Assembly: GCA_017631875.1 (NCBI GenBank)
Contig: JAGBSL010000089.1
Coordinates: 1-13,971, forward strand
Length of the DNA stretch: 13,971 nucleotides
Origin: Bacteroidales bacterium
GTDB lineage: Bacteria > Bacteroidota > Bacteroidia > Bacteroidales > UBA932
Direction of reading: 5' to 3'
The translations under genes and the position numbers were made by a program. Positions within the stretch are counted from its first letter, which is position 1. Every line of letters starts with the position of its first letter. Of the stretch, positions 8,329 through 13,971 are shown piece by piece. Below the pieces are notes generated by a model. It saw only the letters and a list, made by a program, of their open reading frames with translations. It did no database searches and was not told the origin of the DNA.

Positions 8329-8368
8329 ACCGGTGCACCTAGAATCTGTGATTTCATGGAGCACCGGT
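8329..8368 (-). repeat. 40-bp hairpin module A2
   Basis: Forty bases bounded by a perfect 8-bp inverted repeat (ACCGGTGC / GCACCGGT), with an inner dyad AATC-ACA-GATT on the - strand. It is a 31/40 direct copy of A1 with a 33-bp non-similar spacer between them. Same length, spacing and terminal ACC...GGT as the pair at 11003-11115, which lies on the other strand. Confidence 0.78.
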
Positions 8369-8401
8369 TACATAAGACAGAGGATCTGAGGTCAAAATTT
8401 G

Positions 8402-8431
8402 ACCGAATGAAATGGTCATTTAGGAATCGGT
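8402..8431 (-). repeat. Possible third, degenerate module A3
   Basis: Starts with ACCG exactly 73 bp after A2, continuing the A1-A2 register, and again has a 33-bp spacer. It is shorter: ACCGA / TCGGT arms around an inner AAATG-GT-CATTT palindrome. A TGTTTTTGC copy (plus strand 8446-8454) precedes it on the - strand by ~14 nt. Primary similarity to A1/A2 is weak, so membership rests on register and architecture. Confidence 0.45.
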
Positions 8432-8458
8432 GGTATGCTGGTGGTGCAAAAACAAAGC

Positions 8459-8492
8459 AAATCGGCATCCTAGATATCTAGAATGCCGATTT
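8459..8492 (-). terminator. Rho-independent terminator of rplS/tRNA-Arg
   Basis: A 34-bp near-perfect palindrome: arms AAATCGGCAT (8459-8468) and ATGCCGATTT (8483-8492) around the palindrome CTAGATATCTAG, with one C/A mismatch pair. Read on the - strand it begins at the base after the encoded tRNA CCA end and is followed by the T-rich GCTTTGTTTTTGC. It fits termination of the rplS-tRNA transcript. Confidence 0.8.
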
Positions 8493-8569
8493 TGGTGACT
8501 CCGACAGGATTCAAACCTGTAACCTTCTGATCCGTAGTCAGATGCTCTATTCAGTTGAGCTACGGAGCC
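8493..8569 (-). tRNA. tRNA-Arg (anticodon ACG), CCA encoded
   Basis: On the - strand a complete cloverleaf can be drawn: acceptor GGCTCCG / CGGAGTC (one G-U pair), D arm GCTC...GAGC, anticodon stem TCTGA / TCAGA with loop CTACGGA giving anticodon ACG at 34-36, and T arm ACAGG-TTTGAAT-CCTGT. The discriminator is A and CCA is encoded (8493-8495). ACG is normally edited to ICG by TadA and reads CGU/CGC/CGA. The gene lies 25 bp after the rplS stop; a short GCAGCT/AGCTGC dyad (8575-8587) in that gap may mark a processing point. The two are probably cotranscribed, since no promoter element is seen between them. Confidence 0.96.
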
Positions 8570-8594
8570 GTTATGCAGCTAAGCTGCTTTATTA

Positions 8595-8972
8595 CTACTC
8601 GTTGTCCTTAACGACAGCGACTTTCTTCTCCTTGATACGAGCCTTCTTACCTGAGAGGTCGCGGAGGTAGAAGATACGTGCTCTACGAACTTTACCTACC
8701 TTGTTGAGCTCGATTGACTCGATGAATGGTGACTCAAATGGGAAGATTCTCTCAACACCTACTCCTGATGCAACCTTGCGAACTGTGAAAGTTCTTGTTG
8801 CTGCTGAAGCGCCACGGAGCTGGATAACTGTTCCTCTGAACTTCTGGAGTCTCTCCTTATCACCCTCCTTGATTCTGTATGTAACGGTGATTGTGTCACC
8901 GGCCTTGAATTTTGGGTAGCTGGCTACTTTCTCGTTTGCGAATGCCTGCTCTACTACTTTAATAAGATTCAT
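8595..8972 (-). CDS. rplS: 50S ribosomal protein L19
   Basis: A 125-residue protein with the L19 signature throughout: FKAGDTITVTYRIKEGDKER near the N-terminus, QKFRGTVIQLRG, the central TVRKVASGVGVERIFPFESP, and the C-terminal KVGKVRRARIFYLRDLSGKKARI. L19 sits at the 30S-50S interface of the large subunit. Length is normal, with a short Lys-rich extension after the conserved core (IKEKKVAVVKDNE). Translation ends with tandem stops (TAG then TAA). No clear Shine-Dalgarno precedes the ATG, as is common in this phylum. It has its own promoter (9053-9083) and a structured leader (8998-9036), and is followed by tRNA-Arg. Confidence 0.98.
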   Translation of the reverse strand: MNLIKVVEQAFANEKVASYPKFKAGDTITVTYRIKEGDKERLQKFRGTVIQLRGASAATRTFTVRKVASGVGVERIFPFESPFIESIELNKVGKVRRARIFYLRDLSGKKARIKEKKVAVVKDNE

Positions 8973-8997
8973 CTCTGTATTCTATTAAATTTTGGTG

Positions 8998-9036
8998 GCA
9001 ACATCACGTTTCTTTTCACCCTGCGTGAGAGGTTGC
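8998..9036 (-). promoter_or_regulatory. Candidate structured leader of rplS mRNA
   Basis: In the ~70-nt leader between the predicted transcription start and the rplS ATG, two coaxial perfect helices can be drawn on the - strand: outer GCAAC / GTTGC (9032-9036 with 8998-9002) and inner TCACG / CGTGA (9024-9028 with 9004-9008), separated by a 3x1 internal loop and capped by a 15-nt loop rich in G and A. Leaders of ribosomal protein genes, including L19, often bind the protein product for autogenous control. That role is inferred here from position and shape only. Confidence 0.5.
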
Positions 9037-9052
9037 TTTGATTTTGGGATTG

Positions 9053-9083
9053 CAAAGGTAGGAATAAAATTTAAACCTCCAAA
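9053..9083 (-). promoter_or_regulatory. Promoter of rplS (-33/-7 Bacteroidota type)
   Basis: On the - strand TTTG (9080-9083), then a 19-bp gap, then TACCTTTG (9053-9060): an excellent fit to the Bacteroidota primary sigma consensus TTTG...TAnnTTTG. It lies in the gap between dnaJ and rplS, so rplS has its own start, near 9046. Confidence 0.72.
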
Positions 9084-9084
9084 C

Positions 9085-9109
9085 TTTTTTGATAAAAAAA
9101 TTCAAAAAA
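9085..9109 (-). terminator. Weak AT-only hairpin after dnaJ
   Basis: Eight-bp perfect inverted repeat of TTTTTTGA / TCAAAAAA with a 9-nt A/T loop, 9 bp beyond the dnaJ stop. Read on the - strand, the T-rich arms and loop resemble a terminator tail, but the stem has one G-C pair, so termination would be inefficient. It directly abuts the -33 element of the rplS promoter. Confidence 0.35.
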
Positions 9110-9117
9110 CTGCATTT

Positions 9118-10269
9118 TTAGTCAAAAAGTCCCTTGATCTTATCGAAAAAACTCTTGTCTTCCTTGCTTGGATTAGGAGTAAAGGACGATTTTCCACGCA
9201 AAGCCTCCACTGCAGACTTATCGTCTTTCTCCAACTTCTTAGGAATCCAGACAGCAATCTTGACATAAAGGTCTCCGGTTCCGCCATATCCGTTTACGGT
9301 AGGAAGTCCTCGGCCCTTGAGCTTAACCACAGTTCCCGACTGGGTGCCCGGATCCACCTTTATCTTATATGTGCCATCAATTCCAGGAATCTCAACTTCT
9401 GCTCCGAGGATTGCGTCAGGAACTGAAATGACCTTTGTATAGAAGAGGTTGTTGCCCTCCCTCTTGAGATTTGGATGCTCCTGCTCCTCAATCACGACAA
9501 GGAGGTCTCCGTTTATGCCGTTATTCTTAGCTGCATGTCCTTCTCCCTGGAGAGTAAGCTGCATTCCAGCCTCCACTCCTGCAGGGATCTTCACCTTGAT
9601 GGTCTCGCGCTTGCGCACCAGGCCCGTTCCGCCACATGTACGGCATGGATTGCTGATGATCTTTCCTTCTCCGCCGCACTGCTGACATGTAGAATATGAC
9701 ACAGTCTGGCCGAGGAAAGTATTGACCACCCTCTGCACCTGACCTGTGCCGTTACATGCAGGGCAGGTCTTCACATCCGAAGCGTTCTTGGCACCACGGC
9801 CGCCACAATCATGACATGGCACACTCTTCTCAATGGTTATCTCCTTCTCTACGCCCTTAGCGATTTCCTCAAGTGTCAGCTTGACGCGCACACGGATATC
9901 ACGTCCTCTATACACTCTCTGCTGCTGACGCTGTCCGCCGCCAAAGCCACTGAAACCGCCGAATCCGCCAAAGCCACCGCCGAAAAACTCCTTAAGGATG
10001 TCATCCAGATTACCGAATCCGCCACTGAAGTCAGGACCAGCACCCTCGACTCCGGCATGTCCGAACTGATCATAACGAGCCTTCTTGTCAGGATCGCTGA
10101 GTATAGAATACGCCTCAGCCGCCTCCTTGAACTTCTCTTCCGCTTCTTTGTCTCCCGGATTCTTGTCAGGATGGTACTTGACGGCCAGTTTCCTGTATGC
10201 CTTCTTTATTTCTTCGGCCGAAGCGCCTTTGCTGACGCCCAGCACCTCATAATAATCTCTTTTAGCCAT
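9118..10269 (-). CDS. dnaJ: Chaperone protein DnaJ (Hsp40, type I)
   Basis: A 383-residue class I Hsp40 from the ATG at 10269. The J domain begins [12 protein letters not shown] and has HPD at 33-35. A Gly/Phe-rich linker (~75-115) is followed by all four zinc-binding CxxCxGxG motifs ([32 protein letters not shown]) and two C-terminal substrate-binding domains. DnaJ stimulates DnaK ATP hydrolysis and delivers unfolded clients. An in-frame TTG at 10278 would add three residues, but the family start MAKRDYY and a 12-bp gap from the grpE stop favour the ATG. It is the second gene of a grpE-dnaJ operon. dnaK and hrcA are not in the window. Confidence 0.98.
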   Translation of the reverse strand: MAKRDYYEVLGVSKGASAEEIKKAYRKLAVKYHPDKNPGDKEAEEKFKEAAEAYSILSDPDKKARYDQFGHAGVEGAGPDFSGGFGNLDDILKEFFGGGFGGFGGFSGFGGGQRQQQRVYRGRDIRVRVKLTLEEIAKGVEKEITIEKSVPCHDCGGRGAKNASDVKTCPACNGTGQVQRVVNTFLGQTVSYSTCQQCGGEGKIISNPCRTCGGTGLVRKRETIKVKIPAGVEAGMQLTLQGEGHAAKNNGINGDLLVVIEEQEHPNLKREGNNLFYTKVISVPDAILGAEVEIPGIDGTYKIKVDPGTQSGTVVKLKGRGLPTVNGYGGTGDLYVKIAVWIPKKLEKDDKSAVEALRGKSSFTPNPSKEDKSFFDKIKGLFD

Positions 10270-10281
10270 CGGATACAAATA

Positions 10282-10887
10282 TTAAATTCCTACAACGACC
10301 TTAGCGAAACGGATAACCTTTCCGTTGAGTGTATATCCAGTCTGCACCACATCGAAAACCTTACCCTTCTTCTCCTCTTCCTGCACAGGGAACTGCGCCA
10401 CAGCCTCGTGAACATCAGTATCGAAAGGCTGTCCGAGAGCTTCGATAACGGCAAGACCCTTGCTCTTGAGATAGGTCATGAGCTTATTGTAGATGAGTTC
10501 TGTTCCTTCTTTTGCCGCATCGCTGTCATCCGAGTCCTTGAGCACCTGAAGAGCCCTCTCACAATCATCAAGCACTGGCAGAAGACCCTTGATAGTCTCG
10601 ACAGAAGCCATGCTGACAATCTCAAGCTTCTCCTGGGCGGTACGCCTGCGGTAATTGTCAAACTCTGCCATGAGGCGGATGTAGTCATCCTTATCCTTGG
10701 CAGCCTTTGCCTCCATCTCCTCTACCTTCTTCTCAAGAGCGGCGATCTGCTCCTTGCTCTTGTCCTTCTTATCCTTCTTCAGAAACCCTTTCTTCTCTTC
10801 CTGCTTAGGGGCCTCCTCCTGCATTACTGCCTCTTCCTCTACAATCGGAGTCTCCTGAACCGGTGTCTCCTTTACATTATCTGACAT
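10282..10887 (-). CDS. grpE: Nucleotide exchange factor GrpE
   Basis: A 201-residue GrpE. The first ~45 residues are a charged, low-complexity Glu/Lys tail. Residues ~45-90 form the long dimerisation helix, with the family motif DDYIRLMAEFDNYRRRTAQE. The C-terminal beta domain ends in the GrpE signature FDVVQTGYTLNGKVIRFAKVVV. GrpE drives ADP release from DnaK. The start is supported by a good Shine-Dalgarno (AGGAG, 10894-10898, 6 nt from ATG), unusual among genes here. It is followed by dnaJ after 12 bp. No CIRCE element (TTAGCACTC/GAGTGCTAA) is seen upstream, so HrcA control is not supported. Confidence 0.97.
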   Translation of the reverse strand: MSDNVKETPVQETPIVEEEAVMQEEAPKQEEKKGFLKKDKKDKSKEQIAALEKKVEEMEAKAAKDKDDYIRLMAEFDNYRRRTAQEKLEIVSMASVETIKGLLPVLDDCERALQVLKDSDDSDAAKEGTELIYNKLMTYLKSKGLAVIEALGQPFDTDVHEAVAQFPVQEEEKKGKVFDVVQTGYTLNGKVIRFAKVVVGI

Positions 10888-10931
10888 ATCTTTCTCCTAA
10901 TTATATATAATAAAGTCATTTTAAACCGCCG

Positions 10932-10939
10932 CAAAGATA
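10932..10939 (-). promoter_or_regulatory. -7 promoter element of grpE-dnaJ
   Basis: TATCTTTG followed by C on the - strand matches the Bacteroidota -7 consensus TAnnTTTG, giving a leader of about 38 nt before the grpE ATG. The -33 element is weak (TTTC, 20 bp upstream, near 10960-10963). That -33 position lies inside the loop of the 10946-10983 hairpin, so structure and promoter overlap. Confidence 0.55.
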
Positions 10940-10945
10940 ACAAAT

Positions 10946-10983
10946 AATCTGCCATCCATGAAATACTGACAATATGGCAGATT
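10946..10983. repeat. 38-bp intergenic inverted repeat
   Basis: A perfect 10-bp inverted repeat, AATCTGCCAT / ATGGCAGATT, around an 18-nt interior. The plus-strand segment at 10955-10964 (TCCATGAAAT) is identical to the same part of module A2 read on the - strand. Spacing to the next module is 18 bp, not 33, so it is a relative of the 40-bp modules rather than a regular member. It overlaps the grpE promoter upstream region and could be an operator. Confidence 0.6.
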
Positions 10984-11002
10984 GCGTGACGACTCTGCCT
11001 AT

Positions 11003-11042
11003 ACCATCGTTAAAGAATTTGGCCATATTTTGTTACGATGGT
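11003..11042 (+). repeat. 40-bp hairpin module B1
   Basis: Forty bases bounded by a perfect 8-bp inverted repeat ACCATCGT / ACGATGGT (9 bp when the flanking T/A is counted), with an inner near-palindrome centred on TGGCCA. Module B2 begins exactly 73 bp later. Same unit length and spacer as the A1-A2 pair, on the opposite strand. Confidence 0.75.
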
Positions 11043-11075
11043 AGTCATTTTGACGTGTTTTGCTATACCAGTGGC

Positions 11076-11115
11076 ACCATCGTGACATAAAACACTGATT
11101 ATGTGTAACGGTGGT
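11076..11115 (+). repeat. 40-bp hairpin module B2
   Basis: Forty bases bounded by ACCATCGT / ACGGTGGT (seven Watson-Crick pairs plus one G-U type pair), enclosing an inner perfect ACATAA / TTATGT dyad. It starts with the same 8 bases as B1. TGTTTTGC (11056-11063) precedes it by 12 nt, as at A1. By hand, about 23 of 40 ungapped positions match A1 read on the - strand. Confidence 0.72.
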
Positions 11116-11124
11116 AGCCCCGGG

Positions 11125-11172
11125 CATTTCGGCCCTGCACGGGCCGGACCAAAAATTCTTCGAGCTTTTTGG
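11125..11172 (+). repeat. 48-bp double-hairpin direct repeat, copy 1
   Basis: First copy of a perfect 48-bp direct repeat (period 61 bp). Each copy holds a GC-rich hairpin, CGGCCC-TGCAC-GGGCCG, followed by an A/T hairpin, CCAAAAA / TTTTTGG with a 10-nt loop. In this copy the A/T stem is 7 bp. The 13-bp gap between copies (GGACTTTATAAAA) is unrelated. Base composition differs sharply from the AT-rich flanks. Confidence 0.88.
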
Positions 11173-11185
11173 GGACTTTATAAAA

Positions 11186-11233
11186 CATTTCGGCCCTGCA
11201 CGGGCCGGACCAAAAATTCTTCGAGCTTTTTGG
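11186..11233 (+). repeat. 48-bp double-hairpin direct repeat, copy 2
   Basis: Identical to copy 1 over 48 bp. Because TC follows, the A/T stem extends to 9 perfect pairs (GACCAAAAA / TTTTTGGTC, 11208-11235). The TTTG inside the right arm (11229-11232) is placed as the -33 element of the downstream phosphoesterase gene, so stem formation and promoter use would overlap. Confidence 0.88.
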
Positions 11234-11259
11234 TCTGTCTCAACAAATTATTAATTTTG
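11229..11259 (+). promoter_or_regulatory. Promoter of the metallophosphoesterase operon
   Basis: TTTG (11229-11232), a 19-bp gap, and TAATTTTG (11252-11259) fit the Bacteroidota -33/-7 consensus with the same spacing as the rplS promoter. The transcription start would be near 11265, giving a leader of under 20 nt. Confidence 0.6.
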
Positions 11260-11277
11260 TGGGATTAATTAAATGAC

Positions 11278-13272
11278 ATGACAATGAAGAGAGTACTTGT
11301 ATCGATAATGCTTCTGGCGGCATGCTTTGCTTCTGAGGCAAGGAAGGTGACGGGAAGCGTGAAGTGCGGCGAGGCTGCCATATCGGGCGTAACTGTCACT
11401 GACGGAAAGACATTCACACAGACAAAAGGCAACGGAAAATTCTCATTCGAGATCGATGATAATGCCGAATTCGTATACATAATCACCCCCGCAGGATATG
11501 TGGCAGACTGGGCTTCCGGAGTACCTGCATTCTACAGAAGAGCGGAAGGTGTCAGCAAGTTCGAATTCGACCTCCAGCGCACCGGCGGCGGAATGGATTA
11601 CAACATCGTAGCGGTGGCAGATCCGCAGACATATTCTGACGAGCATTTCGCTCTGTTCGCAGGCGAGCCGATAGAGGATCTTGCCAAGACTGCCAAAGGG
11701 CTTGACGGAGTGTCAGTCGGACTGTCACTGGGTGACATCAGCTGGGACAGGATCGAGATCCTTGACATGTACAAGAAAGAGATCGTCCGCACAGGTATAC
11801 CTTTCTATCCAGTCATCGGAAACCACGACCACGAGGCCTACCTCAAGGGCGATCACGAGTCAGCATCAGGCTACAGACTCAGGATGGGACCGGAGAACTA
11901 CGCATTCTATCTCGGCAAGGACATCGTTATCGTGCTGGACAATGTCCTCTATGACACAAACTTCAAGATGACATATGGATACACTGACGAGTGCATCGCA
12001 TGGGTAAGGGAACTCCTCAAGACCGTGCCGTCCGGCGCCGACATATATGTAGCTCAACATGTGCCGTTCGGAAATAGGATCAAGAGAATGAAGAACGCCA
12101 CCCAGCTTGTGGAAATGCTCCGCGGACGCAAGGTGACATTCATCACAGGACACAATCACGAGAACACAATATATACAATAGAAAAGAACATGACGGACCA
12201 TAACGTCGCATCGATCTGCGGCGCATGGTGGGACACAAGACACTGCATGGACGGTACGCCGATGGGCTACAAGGTGTTCACCAAGTTCGGCGGCAAGCTG
12301 TCATGGTACTACAAGCCGGTCGGGCTGAGCCGCAAGCATATAGCCGAAGGCTTTACACTCGGTCAGGCAAGCATGCATCCAAACTCGGTAGTCGTATGCG
12401 TATGGGACTGGGATCCCGAGTGGAAGGTGGAGTGGTACGAGGACGGAGCGCTCAAAGGCAAGATGGACAGGGTTACCGACATTTCTCCTGCATACGCTAA
12501 GGAAATAGCCGAGGCATACGAAGGGAAGGAACTGGGATGGATGGCTCCAAACAAGAGCAGCAATTTCTTTGCAGCGACTCCGTCCCGCTATGCAAAGAGC
12601 GTTACCGTCGTGGTGGAAAGCCGCTTCGGCGAGAAATGGATGCAGACATTCGACCTCACGGGACACATAGAGAAGCATCTGGGATGCGCCGATGCGACAC
12701 TTGACAGCATAAAGGCACTGGTCGACAACGGGGCGACATTCCTGAAACTTGACCTCGTCACAGCCATCAACGGCGATGTCACTGTCGGCACCAAAGATGG
12801 CCCTCTGATGATCGAGGTGCTTGACGTCATTGACGAATACATCAATAAGGAAGGACGTTCATCAGTAGGATTCAATTTTGAGATCCATACTGCCGCAGGT
12901 GCCGAAGAAGGAAAGACAGTTCCATACTACCACGATCACGCGAACTTCGTGATGATGGACCTCTGGACAAGGTTCATGGGTGACCGCCTCATGATCACAG
13001 GCTCGGACTACAGGTCCCTGAACCATCTTAACGAAAAGTACCCGGAGGTAGACCTCGCTTTCAAGGTTGCCCAGGGCACGGAAGACATGGAAAAGGCAAT
13101 GAAACGCCTGAGGTTCACTCCGAAGTGGATCAGCTTCCACTACACTGACCTCAGCGAAGACATCGTAAAGAAATATCATGACAAAGGCATGTATGTTTCC
13201 GCATGGGGCATCGACAACCAGGAAACAGCAGCCCAGACAAGCGCATTGGGCGTTGACGCTTTAATCTACTAA
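11278..13272 (+). CDS. Secreted calcineurin-like phosphoesterase with degenerate GDPD-like C-terminal domain
   Basis: A 664-residue protein. An N-terminal export signal (MKRVLVSIMLLAACFAS) contains LAAC, a possible lipobox. An Ig-like N-terminal domain (~22-105) precedes the metallophosphoesterase core: DPQ (D115), GDISWD (152-157), GNHD (181-184), QH (260-261) and GHNH (291-294), the usual metal-binding set. A C-terminal metallophosphoesterase domain follows (~310-440, WKVEWYEDGALKGKMDR). Residues ~460-664 resemble a glycerophosphodiester phosphodiesterase barrel (FNFEIH; VSAWGIDN...LGVDALIY), but the catalytic HRG is not visible and ExD is replaced by KLD (490-492). Start may be 11278 (MTMKR) or, more typically, 11284 (MKR). 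A phosphate-ester or phospholipid substrate in the envelope is inferred. It is 11 bp from the next gene. Confidence 0.88.
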   Translation: MTMKRVLVSIMLLAACFASEARKVTGSVKCGEAAISGVTVTDGKTFTQTKGNGKFSFEIDDNAEFVYIITPAGYVADWASGVPAFYRRAEGVSKFEFDLQRTGGGMDYNIVAVADPQTYSDEHFALFAGEPIEDLAKTAKGLDGVSVGLSLGDISWDRIEILDMYKKEIVRTGIPFYPVIGNHDHEAYLKGDHESASGYRLRMGPENYAFYLGKDIVIVLDNVLYDTNFKMTYGYTDECIAWVRELLKTVPSGADIYVAQHVPFGNRIKRMKNATQLVEMLRGRKVTFITGHNHENTIYTIEKNMTDHNVASICGAWWDTRHCMDGTPMGYKVFTKFGGKLSWYYKPVGLSRKHIAEGFTLGQASMHPNSVVVCVWDWDPEWKVEWYEDGALKGKMDRVTDISPAYAKEIAEAYEGKELGWMAPNKSSNFFAATPSRYAKSVTVVVESRFGEKWMQTFDLTGHIEKHLGCADATLDSIKALVDNGATFLKLDLVTAINGDVTVGTKDGPLMIEVLDVIDEYINKEGRSSVGFNFEIHTAAGAEEGKTVPYYHDHANFVMMDLWTRFMGDRLMITGSDYRSLNHLNEKYPEVDLAFKVAQGTEDMEKAMKRLRFTPKWISFHYTDLSEDIVKKYHDKGMYVSAWGIDNQETAAQTSALGVDALIY

Positions 13273-13283
13273 TACAATCTACT

Positions 13284-13971
13284 ATGAAAAGAATCCTCCT
13301 GTTCATCACACTGGCAGCATGTTCGCTCACAGCGAACGCCCAGCTTTTATGGAAGATATCAGGCAACGGCCTTGAAAGGCCTTCATACGTTTTCGGCACA
13401 CACCATATGGCGTCAAGGGCCATCTGCGACAGCATAAGCGGATTTAAGGACGCTTTTGCAAGCGTGGAGCAGGTAATTGGAGAGGTCGAGACAGACCTCA
13501 TGAACGATCCTGCCACCATGACGCAGATGATGCCGTACATGATGATGCCGGAAGGTATCAAGCTCAGTTCTCTCTTCACACCGAAAGAGGTAATCCTCAT
13601 AAACGGATTCATCAAGCCAAGGCTCGGATTCACGCTCAAGGACCTCAACACCATGAAGCCGGCTTTCCTTTCGAACATGATTACACTGACACTGTCATCA
13701 GAGTATTTCCCTGAATTCGAGAATCAGGAAGCCATAGACTCATACCTTCAGACACGCGCCAAGAAATACGGCAAGAGCGTCGGAGGACTCGAGACGGTCG
13801 AATTCCAGATGGACATGCTCTTTAACGAGGACCTCGAAACACAGGCTGATGATCTCGTGGACCTTGTCAAGAATGGAGACAAAGCTATGAAGGCAACCGG
13901 AAAACTTGCTCAGATATACATGACCCAGGACATGAAAAAGATCAACAGATTCATGCACAAAGGCAGCGACA
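13284..13971 (+). CDS. TraB/GumN family protein, N-terminal part (3' end outside window)
   Basis: The frame is open from ATG 13284 to the window end (229 full codons). It starts with a signal peptide (MKRILLFITLAACSLTANA|Q), with cleavage likely after ANA; LAAC at 10-13 could instead be an early lipobox. The mature start LLWKISGNGLERPSYVFGTHHM carries the GTHH motif (38-41), and GLETVEFQ (E170, E173) is the second conserved block of the TraB/GumN fold, which includes Tiki-like metalloproteases with GxxH and E/H metal ligands. It is therefore probably an exported protein, possibly a metal-dependent protease; activity in bacterial members is not well established. The 11-bp gap from the phosphoesterase gene indicates an operon. 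Confidence 0.9.
   Translation, partial: MKRILLFITLAACSLTANAQLLWKISGNGLERPSYVFGTHHMASRAICDSISGFKDAFASVEQVIGEVETDLMNDPATMTQMMPYMMMPEGIKLSSLFTPKEVILINGFIKPRLGFTLKDLNTMKPAFLSNMITLTLSSEYFPEFENQEAIDSYLQTRAKKYGKSVGGLETVEFQMDMLFNEDLETQADDLVDLVKNGDKAMKATGKLAQIYMTQDMKKINRFMHKGSD

Noticed and set aside
8256..8368. CRISPR-like spacing (40-bp repeat, 33-bp spacer)
   Set aside because: Only two clear units that differ at 9 of 40 positions, each palindromic at its ends, and no cas genes in the window. It does not meet the criteria for an array.
8230..8481. An 83-codon + strand open frame
   Set aside because: It runs across the hairpin modules and part of the tRNA terminator, has no promoter or ribosome site and no protein-like pattern; its length follows from the repeat structure.
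10270..10278. TTG start three codons upstream for dnaJ
   Set aside because: DnaJ proteins begin at MAKRDYY; the TTG would leave only 3 bp from the grpE stop and adds residues not usual in the family.
9811..10884. A 357-codon + strand open frame opposite dnaJ/grpE
   Set aside because: Fully antisense to two unmistakable genes; Leu/Ser-rich shadow translation with no family character.
10888..10990. CIRCE operator for HrcA upstream of grpE
   Set aside because: No TTAGCACTC/GAGTGCTAA inverted repeat is present; the dyad at 10946-10983 has a different sequence and a longer loop.
13240..13283. Possible frameshift truncating the GDPD-like domain end
   Set aside because: The next gene starts 11 bp after the stop with its own signal peptide, and no alternative frame restores a GDPD C-terminus; the end looks natural.

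Overview
This window looks like a chromosomal segment of a Bacteroidales (Bacteroidota) genome. The grounds are four well-placed matches to the Bacteroidota -7 promoter element TAnnTTTG, weak Shine-Dalgarno signals at most genes, the family character of the glycosyltransferase, L19, GrpE/DnaJ and TraB-like proteins, and a two-domain secreted metallophosphoesterase of a type common in that phylum. A finer placement cannot be made from the sequence alone.

Left part, + strand (1-6279): the 3' end of a family 2 glycosyltransferase, then trkA (K+ uptake regulator), a Uup-type ABC-F ATPase (overlapping trkA by one base), a Sel1/TPR-repeat protein and two small unrecognised proteins. The gaps are short (-1 to 44 bp) and no internal promoter stands out, so this reads as one long transcription unit. 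It meets a convergent gene at 6292.

Middle part, - strand (6292-10887): read in the direction of transcription, this is grpE-dnaJ (chaperone operon with its own promoter), rplS (ribosomal protein L19, with its own promoter and a hairpin leader), tRNA-Arg(ACG) followed directly by a strong terminator, and then a 633-residue MORN/Sel1 protein with its own promoter. Genes 3746-8193 form a small accessory block of repeat-scaffold and unknown cytoplasmic proteins between housekeeping genes.

Right part, + strand (11278-end): a secreted or lipid-anchored calcineurin-like phosphoesterase fused to a degenerate glycerophosphodiesterase-like domain, then a TraB/GumN-family protein cut by the window end. 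The two are probably an envelope or periplasmic operon.

The most unusual content is in two intergenic regions, 8194-8458 and 10888-11277. Both hold pairs of 40-bp modules bounded by 8-bp inverted repeats and separated by exactly 33 bp (73-bp period). The motif TGTTTTGC lies exactly 12 nt before the second module in both places. The pairs lie in opposite orientation, each just upstream of a gene it points toward. The arm sequences differ between loci while complementarity is kept, which suggests selection on structure. The second region also holds a perfect 48-bp direct repeat, each copy a double hairpin; the second copy supplies the apparent -33 promoter element of the phosphoesterase gene.
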